Positions 43,460-55,979 of a DNA stretch of 64,000 bases are shown here, piece by piece; positions within the stretch are counted from its first letter, which is position 1, and every line of letters starts with the position of its first letter. Under the pieces are notes generated by a model that was not told the origin of the DNA, ran no database searches, and saw nothing but the letters and a program-made list of their open reading frames with translations. Location: contig NW_011887295.1 in the NCBI RefSeq assembly GCF_000151315.2, positions 1,791,914-1,855,913 on the forward strand. The letters run 5' to 3'. The DNA comes from Capsaspora owczarzaki ATCC 30864. Taxonomy: Eukaryota > Opisthokonta > Filasterea. The translations under genes were made by a program, and so were the position numbers.

Positions 43460-46400
43460 ACAAACCAGCAATTGCGGGATGAGAGATCAATTGCGGGATG
43501 AGAGATTACAGTTTTCCCACCACCTCGTTTTACGACCACAAAACGTTCCACTCACCGATAATCTCAACCGAATGCAGGTTCAGTTGAGTACGGAAGCGTT
43601 CCATCAACTCGGGCTGCGTGCGGACGGCACATTGCAGCACACGCTGCCCGAATTGCGCAGTCGTGATTCGCAGAGGCCTGTGTGTGAACAAAAGAACGAG
43701 AAACAAAATGAACATGCTGCAACCAGAAAAACAAAACCCCACAGCTAACAAACGACGAAACGACACAACATACCGCAAAAAGTCGCTCATGGGCAAGCCA
43801 ATTTGAAACGTGAGCGATCGCGGACCGAGGTTGGGCAGTCGATACGTAACTGTTCCACCCAGCACCATTTGGAGGGCTGGCGATGCAAACCTGAGAGACA
43901 CGTTGTGACGAACCTGTGCAAATTGCAAATAACGGGGGTCAGATGCGGCTTTCTCAATCACCACTTCAAGCGACACTGCACAGAACACAAAGAAAACCCA
44001 TCCATTACATTTTCTCCAGGCCGAATGGCGGCATCCGTACTCAGCGAAGTAGAAGCATTGTCAATCGCACCCTATTCCAACCCCAAAAGTGAAAAAGTGA
44101 ACATGCAAAATCCGTTCAGTGTGGAGAACAAAAGGGATGCATACCTGCAGGTTGGACGGGAAATCCAACTTGGTCTGCACATCAGCGAGATTGTTGCTGG
44201 ACTTGTTGGACAAGTACAAAACAACGGACAGCTCGTCATCCTTCCAGACCTTGTAGTACGCGACGCTGAGATTGAGGTCTGCACACACCTCTCTCTTGGC
44301 CTCGAGAGAGTTGGACGAGGTCGACGGCGCAGCGAACGAATCCAACAGGCTGGAAGAGAAGGCCGAGTTGGCAGCAGCAGGAGGCGGAGGAGCATCGAAT
44401 CCCAGCGTGGTGAGCGGAGACATGGAGCGTTGTCCAAGCGTGTTGGACACAAATGGCTTTGCTGTGGCAGCTGCGCCCATGCTCGAGGGGACGGTCGCTC
44501 CAAGTGATGCAGGTGCAGGTGCGGACGCCGGCGTGGCAAACGAGGGTCCAAGCAAGGACAGGTCTCCGTGCAGGTCACGCCCGAGACCGACTGATCCGGA
44601 AACAGCGGCAGTGGACGAGGACTTTGCAGGGAACAAGCCGCCCGACGAAAGGCTGGTGCGTGCGGTGGTGTGTTGCGGCACCGCTTGCTGTGTCGGTTGT
44701 TGGAAATCCAAGCCGTCAAACATGGCCAATCCGTGAGAGGATGACGCAGCCTTGTCACCAGTAGTGGACGAGGATGACGACGACGACGACGAGAACGAAA
44801 GCATGTCGTTTGTGACACCCTTGGCAGGAGCCGACATCATCGATGACATGGCAGACTGAGTCGGTTGCGTAGGTTGTTGCGTCGGCTGAGTAGGCTGGCC
44901 GAGAACCAAGTTGTCAAAGTCGACGAGCAGCAAATCATTTCGCGGCGTCGAGGCGCCTGCAATCGAGCTTGCCTGACGCGAGATTGGCGGCGTCGATTGA
45001 GCAGCAGGGCTAGAGACACCACTGGCAGTCTTGCTGGGTACCACACGCGTTGTAGCAGGAGACGCGCCAACGCCACCAAACAGCGCCGATGCGAGTTGCT
45101 GCTTGCGCAAATCCTCAGCTGAAGGCGCCGGTGGCTCATAGTGACTACGATACGTGGGTAAAAAGGAAAACAAACAAAAAAAAAAAAAACAACCCCCAAA
45201 CAAGCACGGACAATGAGACAATGGTCGGAAAACACATACACAGTTACAATCAACTCCGCGAGCTAGCTTACCGGGTAGGGGCTTGGACGGCAGATGGTTG
45301 AGAATGCGATTGAGCGGCCGCAGTGGGTTGGGGAGCAGCCGAAGCAGAAGGAGCGGCGGCAGGCGGAGCCATTGGGGATTCCTTGTTGGCGTAGCCAGTT
45401 TTGGACCACATCTTGCGCTGCGAGCTCGCAAGCTCGCTGTTCAACGCCGGCGCAGCCGGAGCGACTGGTTGAGAGCTCGCGACAGCCGGTGCTGCGGCGC
45501 CCGGAATCAGAAGAGCAGGTTGGTTGGTCGCGGCTGCAGCAGCGGGACCGCCCATACCAGCAAACAAGGCCGATTGGGCTTGTGTGAGCTGAGGCTGCTG
45601 AGAGCCGTGGTGGGCCAACGCAGCCAACGCGGCAACCGCAGGACTCGACTGGGCTCCAGCCTTTGGGGCTTGAACACGCTCGTACGGCTCAAAGTTCAAA
45701 CCAGAGGCCTTCTTGCCGGATGTCAAATCGACCAGCGCAGCAGACGGGTCAACCTCAACTGGTCGTTCCGAGGGCCGCAAGTACCGCTGGGCACCCTGCG
45801 ACAGCTTTCCAGCAACAAACTTGTCGAGGAAGGAGAGGCTGCCGTCAACCTCGAGATCGTCACAGCTCGAATCGACAGGCAGCATCGCCTGCATGAGGGC
45901 AGGCTGGTCACAGAGCGCCAGGAACTCGAGACAACGCTGTTGCACATCGGTAGAATTGGAGGCAAGGAAATGCTCCACTTGTTGCCGCACGTGCTCACTC
46001 GGCGGCCCTGTTTGAGCGACAAGCTTTGTGATGGCAGTGATAATCCAGCCTCGCGTGCTTGTTTCTGTGTGAAAGTGAACGCAGAAGATTGCCAGACAGT
46101 GAGAAGATCCAATGAAGAATGCGGTTTAGGCAAATCCACTACTCACCTTTGAATTCGCGCACCAGCCAGCCACAGAGTCGCTCAATGATCAATGATCGAT
46201 CCAATCCATCTACTTGGTAAGCATACTCGCCAAGAACCTGCCAATGGCACCCGGGAGAAACGTTAAGTCGACCAGCCTGCGCACAAATCTTTGAAACATT
46301 CAAATGAAGCATACCCAGCTGGTGACGTGAACAAGAATGTCGGGCAGACGCTGACGATCGAGCAAGGCAGCATAGGCATTGACGGCATAAGTACGAAGTT

Positions 46401-47985
46401 CCTTGTCAGCAGCGTCATCATCGGTTCCTGAATTTCAAGCAGTCAGAATGTGCACACCAACCACCCAAAGAAACCCTAGCAACAAAGTACAAAATCATGA
46501 TACCTTCAGCAACGAGGCGCATCAGATTGTGTGCAACTTCGGGCTGAACGAGGTCGCCTCCAAGATCAAAGATCGAGTTCATGGTTTGGATAAACCAGCA
46601 ATTGTCTGGAGCATACCGCTCAGTCAGCTGGGTGATGCGTGCAATCAGGTCGGTCTGGAGGAACACATCGACGGTGGAGCGCAAGTAGCTAATCATCTTG
46701 TCGACAATGACCGTGACGTTGTGGGGATTGGTCATCTTGTAGAGGAGATCCAGCGTCTGGACAAGGTTAAACCCCCCCCCCCAAAGTGAACATTAGCAAC
46801 GCATTTTAGATCGAATACAAGCATGCATGCGGTCATCGACAAGCTCACCTTGCGCTTCAACGTTTCGTCGCGATCGTCCAAACATTCAATGACCACCATT
46901 TGGTGCTGCGTGGCAAAGGAGGGCGCAATTTGCACAATCATGGCGAGCGCGGTGATGCCCAAGTAGCGCAGATTGTTGTTGCCAGCCGAGAGGAAACGGC
47001 CGGCGGATTTGGCGGCGAGCTCAATCAGGGGCATGTTGGGATAAATCGAGGTGATGGTGCGCATGCACTCGTACACGACGGCATAGCCCGCATGGGAGCA
47101 GGCCTCGGCTCTGCGGAGGGTCTCGCTCAGGATTTCGTACATGTGCTCCGAGTTGCGCTGGTCGTCAATGCCGAGACTGGCGAGGATTTGAAGCAGGGGG
47201 ATTTGAATCCAGGGCGCGGGCATGCTGTGATAGTCGTACTCGCGGCCGAGACGATGCTCGATTGTCTGCTTGAGAATGGACACAAACGACGGGATGAGGT
47301 CCTTGATGGATATCGGGTTGGAGGCGGCAATGTCGCAGAAGGCATGGAGGGCGGCGCCCATGACGGAAGGGTGCTTGTCGCACAAGGCCCGTCGGAGATG
47401 ATCAATGACGTGCGGCGCGAGTGTCGGGTCGACGATTGTGAAGCGATGCATGGCCATCACGGCCTTCTTGCGGACCGTGTCCTTGGCGTCCGAGAGCTTC
47501 GCCTCGACGAGCGACTGGATGGCGGGGATCATTTCGCGGCTGATGAGCTTGGTCACCACGGTCAGGGCCGAGCTCACCTCGAGCCAGTTGGGGCTCTTGA
47601 GATCGCGCTGGAGTGTGTTGATCAGGAGCAGCATGAGTTCGTGCTCGGGGTGCAGGAAGAGGGACACGGCGAGGTACCCGACGCGCTTTTCAAACACGGA
47701 CGTCGACTGCGCGAGCTTGACGGCATGAATGTAGCCATACGGGACCTCCTGCCCAAGCATCTCGCAGTAGATGAGCCTGACGAGGTACTCGCGCATGACG
47801 CGCGGCGAGACGTCCGGCTTGCTAATCTTGCCCTTGAGCTGCGCCGCCTCGCGTGCCATGATGCGGTCCTCCTCGTGCTTGGACTGCGCCTCGGAAATCG
47901 ACTTGACGAGATCGAGAAAGTTGCGCGACGCAGAGGGCACGTTGGTCCCGCCCGCGAGCAAGCCCGAGATGACTGCGCCAGACAT
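43219..47985 (-). CDS. AP4E1: AP-4 complex subunit epsilon
   Basis: Ten exons (47985-46849, 46756-46504, 46427-46315, 46237-46147, 46064-45272, 45144-44145, 44071-44009, about 43975-43774, 43677-43556, 43379-43219) encode about 1,311 residues. The adaptin trunk is clear: KHEEDRIMAREAAQLKGKIS, YLVRLIYCEMLGQEVPYGYI, EKRVGYLAVSLFLHPEHELM, YHSMPAPWIQIPLLQILASL and ERYAPDNCWFIQTMNSIFDL, all closest to AP-4 epsilon. A long Ala/Gln/Ser hinge leads to an appendage domain with RPGENVSLEVVIEK. AP-4 sorts cargo such as ATG9 from the trans-Golgi network. The junction between exons 7 and 8 is odd (see findings). Confidence 0.93.
43400..43460. repeat. (GCAA)n tetranucleotide repeat
   Basis: About 14 GCAA units, interrupted once by CAAACAAGC, fill most of the last intron of the AP-4 epsilon gene. 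Confidence 0.85.
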
Positions 47986-48031
47986 TGAGAAAGGAGAAAA
48001 AGCGAGATCTCAATTGGAAAAACAAACAAAT

Positions 48032-48085
<54 letters not shown>

Positions 48086-48425
48086 TTGACTGCGCTTCGT
48101 TCGATTGCCGCTGTTTTACAGTATGTTGTCTGAATTTGAAGACGAGGAATAGCCGCAAGGGAAAAGCGGGAGGCTGAAGGGATATGGATCAGTCAATTAA
48201 TGGACACAAGGAACGAGGCAAAAGTAGAAAAAAATCGCTTTGCAGAGAGAGGTTGGAATGGAAGCGAAAACAAAAAGCACAAGAATGGCTCACTGTTCTG
48301 TATTGCGGGAAATCGTGGAATCATGAAACGGTGGAAAAGAATCAGAGGCTCAGGACATGACTCGGCTTGGTTGGGGGGTTGGTCTTTGTCATGAAGGAGA
48401 AGGATCAGAAGCACAAAGATGCTCG
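47986..48425. other. Spacer between AP4E1 and the OXA1/COX18 gene
   Basis: This 440-bp spacer has an A run of about 51 nt at 48033-48083, just upstream of the AP4E1 start codon, and otherwise mixed sequence. It should contain the AP4E1 promoter and the 3' end of the insertase gene. No gene is seen. Confidence 0.5.
48033..48083. repeat. Poly-A homopolymer (about 51 nt)
   Basis: This is an uninterrupted A run on the plus strand, i.e. poly-T reading toward the AP4E1 start. It is the longest pure homopolymer in the window. No target-site duplication or retrocopy body is attached, so it is not obviously a retrotransposon tail. Confidence 0.9.
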
Positions 48426-50278
48426 TCACTTTTTGGCACGAAGGGGCGACCAACTCTGGCCACCCGTCTTGTGATTGCCAAACGTGGAAGCTGAAATGCT
48501 CGTACTGGGTTTCTTTTGGAGTAAGATTTCTGCAGCAGACAGAGCCGTTGCGCCAGCCGACACATTTTCAGACGCTACACCGTTGCCAAGATCGAGCTTG
48601 TGCAAGGGAAAGGGTAGTCTGCTATTCTGGGCCGTCACTGGAAGCACTGGAATGCCGAGCAATCTTCGCACTGCAGGTATCCGGAAGGAAATGTTTTGCA
48701 ACGCCGAGTAGATGGCCGAGCCCAACCAGTACATGCCCACGCTCTAAACACGGCACGTGTTGACAGATGATTCGTGAGAGTTCAAGTACCCAATCTCAAT
48801 ATACACAATTCAAAAGCCCAGCCGACATTGTCGCCGTACCGCAGGACTGACGGCTGCGGCAAAGCCCATCGCAATTGCCAAGAGACGCCAGATTTGCGAG
48901 CCAATGCGAAACGCGAGCGACTTGTTCGAGCTTGCTGAGATGGTCAGCTGTGAATGGAGACAAAAAAAAGCACGACCCAACAAAAGCACCCAATTGCCGT
49001 TATGAAATAAAAGCAAACAGCCGAGAACTAAATGAACTGTCATCCAACCCATCCAACCAAAACAAGTCGTACCTGTGTGTTGTACAACATGATGCCACCG
49101 ATCAGTACGGGGACAAGATAGAATTGGTCGGGGGCGGTGAGGTCGGTGAAACTCAATATTCCCTCAGAGGTCAAGCCCGGGCTGACGAATGGCAATTCCG
49201 GCACAGCGTCAAGGGATCCGACCGTTGCCATCGAATAAATGTGCTCTGCATCAAGCAGGTCTTTGGCAACACCGTTCGCCACCAGTTCATTCAAAAAGTC
49301 TTGCTTGATTCTGGTCTCGGACGGCATCAGGAAGGAAAAGTACTGCCGAAGGGAGATTGGCCAGCCCGACATGCCACGAAGCGCCAACGTGATGGCAATA
49401 AACAGCGGGGCTTGTGCCCAAGCCAGCGCGACGGATCGCATGGGGCTATACCCAATTTTGGTCATGAAGCGTTCTTGAGTCTCACGCAGCTGAAGCGGGG
49501 AGGGAACAGGAAAGCAAATGTGAGTGATACGCAATCCACACAGAACAGATGCAGCAACTGCATCAAAGCCTCCCATGTTTCCACCCACACACGACAGTCT
49601 GGGATACACCAGAAGGCGTACAACAACAGCACAAAGGAAAGTCGGGGGCCTTACCACTGGTTGCACGCGCTTCTGGAACTGCTCGTACGTCAGATTATTC
49701 CTGCGACATTCGGCAGCAACCTCGTGCTGCTTGGCATTGATCTCGGCCTTCAGTTGAGGCTCTGCAAGAACCATCCGCGCGCTCTCCTTTGTGGCATAGA
49801 CGGACAGCGGCAAGGTGAACACGGTGCGCAGCAGGAACGCCGACGCGACGATCGACAGCCACCACGGCAATCCAGTCATGTCATGGATGCCTTCGAACAA
49901 GCCACGAGCCGCAGCGAGGACGGCGCTGTCGCCAGCTGGAGCCGCAGCCATCTGGAGCGTCGACACGGCGGACGGATCAAGCTCTGTCACACTCGGCACC
50001 AGCAGCAGCGTGCTGTTGTGCGTGGCAGGCTCAGCCAAGGGGCATGCAGCATAGTATTGTGCAGAGCCAGGCATCGCAGTGAGGCTGGCCAGAGTGGTGA
50101 CGGAGCGACCAGAGTGTCCAACTGGAGCGACTGCAGCGCGCAGCAACGCAGCACTGGGCAGCGGACGGGACACGAGATCGCCAGCACAAGGCATGCTATT
50201 GGTCGTCATCATGATGGCGGCGGCGGCGGCGGACGACGCGCGACTACTGCTGCGTCCCAGCAATCGGATCATCAGCAT
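48426..50278 (-). CDS. COX18: Mitochondrial OXA1/COX18-family membrane insertase
   Basis: Four exons (50278-49655, 49489-49073, 48947-48840, 48743-48426) encode 488 residues. The YidC/Oxa1 core is present: GLPWWLSIVASAFLLRTVFT, SVALAWAQAPLFIAITLALR, FTDLTAPDQFYLVPVLIGGI and VGMYWLGSAIYSALQN, giving the expected five membrane segments. The SFTDLTAPD block looks closer to COX18, which exports the COX2 tail, than to OXA1, but the two are not separated with certainty. The first about 130 residues are Ala/Ser/Arg-rich (MLMIRLLGRSSSRASSAAAA), consistent with a mitochondrial presequence. It has a polar C-terminal tail of about 75 residues. Confidence 0.85.
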
Positions 50279-50546
50279 GCTGATTCAAGACGAAAGCTGC
50301 TGACTAGAGAGAGACGACTGCGATTCGAGTTTGTGGACGATAACAAGAATATCAATAGAAAATCAAGAGAACACACGAAATGCAAGTTCAGCACTGAGGA
50401 GGAAGGTAACTGCCACGAAACGCCAGATACTCGTTCCGAACGGAATACACAACGAACATTTTGATTTGGTTTTGCATTGGAACCATCCAACACCTGCTCA
50501 CGACAACACACTCAAACACCAAGCCAACAAACGCGATCGGTCGTGT

Positions 50547-51556
50547 TTATCGATCGCGACCATCGCGTGCTCGCCAGAGTCCCTGATTTGCGAGTTCACG
50601 CACCACTTCTTTTGGTGGACGATCAAAGACGCCCACTGCATACAATCCGGGCTGGAATTTGCCTGTGATACAAACAGTGGAAAATGAGGCAAAATAGACC
50701 AGCAAACAACAAGCGTGTCGAGTCAGTCAACAACAACAGAGCAACGACAACAATGACAACAACGGACGTACTTATTGACTGCCATCGCCCGGTCCAGCTG
50801 ACGTCTGGCTTCATGAGAGCCACCATGCTGCAAGCAATTCAAACAACAATCAGATGAGGGTTGTTGTTGTTTATCGCAGGATCTGCTGCTTCTTCTTCTC
50901 CTCACAACGAATGCGCATTTGTTCAAAGCTGGAGCGGAAATCGTTTACCCTTCAAAGTTCTTGGTCGTCAAGGCCGTGTTCTCCTGGTCAATGCCCAGCT
51001 CTTCCAGTACCTGGGAGCAATTCTCACAGCCATTGGCTTCAAACTGGTTTGCGTTCTTGAGCAGCGAGCAGATCATGCACGCAACGAGGTCCTTGAGGTC
51101 GTCTGGCAGAATGTCTTGGGAGACCTCGGCGCTCTTCTGCTTGCGCGAGCGAGGCTTGCTTCGGCCTGTAGATCGAGGTGCTGCGGATGTGCCTGTGGCC
51201 GTGGTGGTCTTGAGCTTGGCCGCGCCGGGCGCAGCGTCGTGGTCGTCGTCGTCGTCGTCGTGGTTGTCGTGGTGGTGATGGCTGCTGCCGAGCGACTCGA
51301 CCATCGGCGTCTGCGGCTGCATCATGTGCGGCACGGGGTCGAACGCAGCAGGCGTCATGGCGACCGGCAGCGGCGTCTGCATCTGCTGCATGGCTGCATT
51401 GTAGATGGAGCTCGACGACGGCGCAGGCGATGGCGCGTAGCCGCCGGGCATTGGCGACGCGGCCACATACGGCGACGGCGACGGTGCGTACAGGCTCGTC
51501 CCAGGCGCAGGCGTCGCTGGCTCGGGCGTCTGTGCGTATGGGTTGTGGTAGCTCAT
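50547..51556 (-). CDS. SPT4: Transcription elongation factor SPT4 with N-terminal extension
   Basis: Three exons (51556-50949, 50827-50772, 50662-50547) total 780 nt, or 259 residues; SPT4 is normally about 100-120. The C-terminal part is canonical: the zinc finger CMICSLLKNANQFEANGCENC, then MVALMKPDVSWTGRWQSI and KFQPGLYAVGVFDRPPKEVV. SPT4 pairs with SPT5 to form DSIF, which governs RNA polymerase II pausing and processivity. About 140 extra residues precede the finger in the same uninterrupted exon. They are Tyr/Ser/Pro-rich (LYAPSPSPYVAASPMPGGYA) and then His/Asp-rich and basic. An in-frame ATG about 20 codons upstream of 51556 is possible. Confidence 0.9.
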
Positions 51557-52091
51557 CCTTTGGCTCAGCGTTTGACGATCAAGAAGGGAAATAAAGGACT
51601 GAGAGAGGCTTTTTTTTCTTATTCTATTCATGGTTTTGTTGATCGAATGTTGGATACTGTATGAATGCATACAGTTCGTTGTGTGTGTGTGATGACTTTG
51701 AGCGCTTCCTCACAGCTGGTGCAGAGTCAAGCGAGAATCGGCTTTTCCCCTTTGCGCTGTTTCGCTCTGGTTTCGCTCTTTGTTCCCCTTCCTCGCTCTG
51801 CTCATTGTCCGCCGCTCTTTGTGCTATCATGTTGCATTTCCATGAATATATTCTCGCGTTGTCTGGGGTTGACTGTTTGGCTCTATCGAGTGTGTCTGTC
51901 GAGCACACAGTTCATTCGTTCTTTTTTTGTTCTTTTTGTCTCTTGTTCTTGTTTGTTGCTCCACAAAACGTCACCGAACAAACAAACAAAACAGCAGCAA
52001 AAACAGCAAAGGCAAAGCCCATCGCATTCGCCAGCAACCATAGTCGGAACAACATCACGCGCAGCAGGACGAGCAGCAGCAGCGGCGTCAG

Positions 52092-52120
<29 letters not shown>
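51557..52120. promoter_or_regulatory. Putative bidirectional promoter, SPT4 / Tec kinase
   Basis: This 564-bp spacer lies between divergent starts. The plus strand stays open in the kinase frame back to an ATG at 51665, through a (GCA)n run at 52090-52115, so a longer kinase N-terminus cannot be excluded. No TATA box is obvious. Confidence 0.4.
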
Positions 52121-52122
<2 letters not shown>

Positions 52123-55100
52123 GGGCGATCAGAATTTCCCGCCCGGCGTGCTGATGCAGGGCCACCTGCTCAAGCGAGCGCAGGGCATGCGCTTCACCAC
52201 CCTCATGAAGAACTTTGAGTGGCGCTACTTTGTGTTGCGCAACGACGCGGTGTCGTACTACGACGCTGATCATGAAGTGAGTCCCAAGTTTTGTTTGACT
52301 TGACAAAAAAAAAACAAAAACAAAAAAAAAAAAAAAAAAAAAGGCTTTGGAAAAATTAATAAAAAAAAAGAAAAAAAGAAAAAAAAAAAAAAAACAAGAA
52401 AAAAACGGGGTGTGATGAGCGCAGGGAAGGAAAAGAGAGCGAGAAGGGGCGCGGATGAGTGGCTCGTCAAAGAGCAAGTGGTCTGACTTGGCGAACGACG
52501 GAGAGCAGCGTCTATGCAGGGCAGGGCGGACGGGTGGCGAAACTCAAAAGAACAAAAAAAAAAAAAAAAAAAAAAAGACCAAGTATTGAAGTATTGCCAT
52601 TGCCATTGCCATTGCGGGGGAGGGTGAGGAGAGGAGGGTCATTGAACAGAATCGCATCGATCGGAGTTTCAAGTCATCCTTGCAAACGCAGTGTTTCTAT
52701 CTCTCTCTCTCTTCATGTGTATGTGTGAGCGAGTGTGAGTGTGTGGTGTTCCCCAAGTCACCAGCGCAAGAACCGACTCGCTCAAAAAAAAAAAAAAAGC
52801 CACAAAAAAATAATTACAAAAAAAAGAAAAAAAAAAGAAAAAAAAAAAGAAAAAAAAAAGAAAGAAAAAGAAAAGTGCAGCTGATGATCTGACGATGGTG
52901 GCTGCGCGTCGGCCACGCACGTTGCACTCGAATGTGGTGCGCCAATGCCACTTCTTGTCGCGTGCTTCTCGGCTCGCTTCCGCTCATCACCCTCGCCTTT
53001 CTGTGCGAAACAACCGACGGGGACAAAAAAAAAAAAAAAAAAAAAACTCCAACCAATAATTTCAAAATAATCCAAATTGGAGGCCTTTTTGTTATTTTTT
53101 ATTTTTTATTTTATTTTATTTTGTTTGGTTTTGTTTGGTTTTTCGTTTCTTTTCCTCGCTTTCTGAGGAATCACGATCACTTCACGATCACCGTTCGCAC
53201 ACTGAGCACCCACCACACACCTACACCCACACACACCCACGCCCATACACTCACATACAGCAGCCAAGCGAGCATGGGCCACTACAGCGCGATCCGAATG
53301 GTTGGAACAAAATCACTCACCGTTCACGTCCGCCTTTCCCTTCGCCTTTTGATCTACCCCTCCTCCCCGTCTTTGACACAGAACCCCTCCAAGCTGAAAA
53401 AGTCGCTGCAAATATCAAAGTTCCGCGCGATTGAAATTGTCGAGGACAGCACCTTCCAGCGCGCTGCCATGTTCCAGATCATTCACGAAGACGCCATTCT
53501 CTACTGTGGCGCTGCAAACGACCAGGAGCGCACGGCCTGGATGAATGCGCTTCGAGCAGGTACGGCTCATCCTCCTCCTCCTCCTCCCCTTTTCGGCTCG
53601 TCTCGATACTTGTTGCTACTACTTGTCGCGATTGACTCATTGCACCCATCCCCTCTGTTTTGCTTTCTGCAGTTTTCGCCGTTCTACCTAACAAGTACTC
53701 GACGTATCATCGCGGCGCATACGTGAAGGGAAATTGGACGTGTTGTCGTGCCAAGCACGAAGCGGCACATGGCTGCGACACTTGTTTCATGTACAATCTC
53801 GCGCCATCTGCGCCAGTAGTCGCCGTTCCGACGCCGGCAGCTCCTCTGCCCATTGCCAGCAGTCCAATGACGGCCTACGCCCATGAAGCGCTGGCCTCTC
53901 GTAATCACAGTGTCGCTGCCGAGCCTCCGGAGGTCAGAATTCACGAAGGACCGGATTGCGTACGTGTTTTGCATTTTTTTTAAAGAGGGTTTTTTTTTCT
54001 TCATTTCGGTTTGAATATTCGATCGTTGTCTCATTTTGTTTTTCCATTTTCTTGCTTTCGTCTTTAGCGTCCTCGTATTGTCCTTCCGCCGTTGAACGGA
54101 CCAAACGAACAGCGCTACACTGCCAAGCACCCGTACGTGGCGGTTTCGGAGGGCGACTTGTCCATCCATGCAGGCGACATTCTAGTGGTGTTTGACAAAT
54201 CCGATCCCAACTGGTGGTTTGCGCGCGCTTCCAACGGAGCCGAAGGCAGCATCCCGAGCAACTTTGTGGCCGAGTACGGTGCCATCGATGGCGAATTGTA
54301 AGACTCAAGTTCTGGTTGAACACTGAGTGCCCAAACTGGAAATTGTTTTGCTCAACATCATTCTCTCTGCCCCCCCCCTGCCTCCTCTCCGTTGTGTGCA
54401 GATGGTTCCATGGTAAGATGAGTCGGCATCAAGCAAACGACTTACTTATTCGTGAGCGCGAAGGCAGCTTTTTGCTACGCGCCAGCGACAGCAAACCAGG
54501 CGAATATTCAATTTCGTTGCGGTAAGCCCTCGAGTTTTTTTTTCTGGTCCTCCACGCTGTGGAGCAAGAACCAGTGAAACTCCCACTTTAAGTGCTCAAC
54601 TCGCCCTCGTTGTCTGCCCTTCTTCTGACAGAACGGCCGAGGATGTGCGACATTACCGAATCGTTCGTGGAGCGAATGGCGAGGTTTATGTCTCCCCGCG
54701 CCACCAATTCCCGACCATTAGTGATCTCATTTCGTACCACACGACCAATCGTGGCGGCTTGTTTATTCGATTGAAGCATCCCGTGCCTCGCGTCGACCAA
54801 CCCGTTGTGAAGAGTCTTGCGCGTGACAAGTGGGAAATTGATCGCGACGAGCTCACCATCGGCCAGCAGCTGGGCAGCGGGCAGTTTGGTGTACGTATTA
54901 GCTTGTGGCTGTTGGTCGTGACGGCTGCGTTGGTTTGCCTTGGTCTCACAGCAACCTCACTGCGACATTTCTGCACAACTTCGCAGGAGGTCTTTGCCGG
55001 CATGTTCCGAAAGCGCGTCAAGGTGGCCATCAAGATTATGAAGGAAGGCGCCATGTCGGAAGATGCATTCTTGGAGGAGGCGCAGATCATGAAGTATGGC

Positions 55101-55979
55101 TGTTGGGTGTTGGTTGTTTTGAGCTTAGAGCTGGCTGGCTTGTTGCCCCTGCCTGCTTCTCTAGTGCATTCTCTCACTCTTCAATTCTGCCGTGTTTTTG
55201 TAGGCAATTCAATCACGACCATCTCGTCAAGCTGCTTGCGATTTGCAGCCGACAGCGTCCGATTTACATTGTGACCGAGTTGATGGACCGCTCGTTGCTG
55301 GATCATCTCCGAGGCAATCCCAACCTGCCTCTCGTAATCACGTTGTACATGGCAGTTCAAGTTTGCTCGGCCATGGAGTATTTGGAGCAGCGCAATTTCA
55401 TCCATCGTGACCTGGTATGAGCGCCGACTCGCACACGTCATTTGCAACAACCACGCATGTTTCCTCTTTTGTGGTGCATGTCGTACTGACTCACTTTTTT
55501 GTTGGCTTTTCGTATGCATGGTTGTGTATTGGCAGGCTTGCCGAAATTGCCTCGTGCGCGACCCGAACATCGTCAAGGTGGCAGACTTCGGTTTGGCGCG
55601 ACACATTGAAGACGAGTACTCGGCAATGGAAGGCGCCAAGTTCTCGATCAAGTGGTCGGCATTAGAAGTCATTCTTTATGGCAAATTCTCAACCAAGTCG
55701 GACGTATGGAGCTTTGGCGTGCTGTTGTGGGAGCTCTTCTCGGCCGGATGCAACCCCTACCCAACCCTGTCGAACGCCGAGGTCATGGAGAAGGTTGCTG
55801 ATGGCTACCGTCTCCCACGGCCGGATAACTGTCCCGCCCGCATCTATGAGCTCATGAAATTGGCTTGGCGCGATTCTCCAGATGAGCGCATTTCATTCCA
55901 AGAATTGATCAGCCAGCTCAACCCCATCTACGATGCTGTGGCCGACAACTCGACAGAGCTGCTGGATCTCGACTACTAG
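52121..55979 (+). CDS. Tec-family non-receptor tyrosine kinase
   Basis: Nine exons (52121-52276, 53382-53559, 53673-53959, 54068-54297, 54402-54521, 54632-54890, 54987-55093, 55204-55414, 55536-55979) give 663 residues. Domains in order: PH (VLMQGHLLKRAQ through ERTAWMNALRA), Btk zinc motif (His then Cys-Cys then Cys in YHRGAYVKGNWTCCRAKHE), SH3 (DPNWWFARASNGAEGSIPSN), SH2 (WFHGKMSRHQANDLLIRERE, GSFLLRASDSKPGEYSISLR) and kinase. Kinase landmarks are GSGQFG, the VAIKIMKEG lysine, a Thr gatekeeper in IVTELM, HRDLACRN, DFGLAR and an activation-loop Tyr in EDEYSAMEG. It should be recruited to PIP3-rich membrane. HRDLACRN has Cys where HRDLAARN is usual. Intron 1 is about 1.1 kb. Confidence 0.96.

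Noticed and set aside
48033-48083. The long poly-A as a possible retrotransposon or processed-pseudogene tail.
   Set aside because: No gene copy or target-site duplication adjoins it; homopolymer runs are common throughout this genome's non-coding DNA.
51665-52120. An in-frame upstream ATG that would extend the Tec kinase by about 150 residues.
   Set aside because: The extension is low complexity, crosses a (GCA)n run and lies in the shared promoter region; ATG 52121 directly precedes the PH domain.
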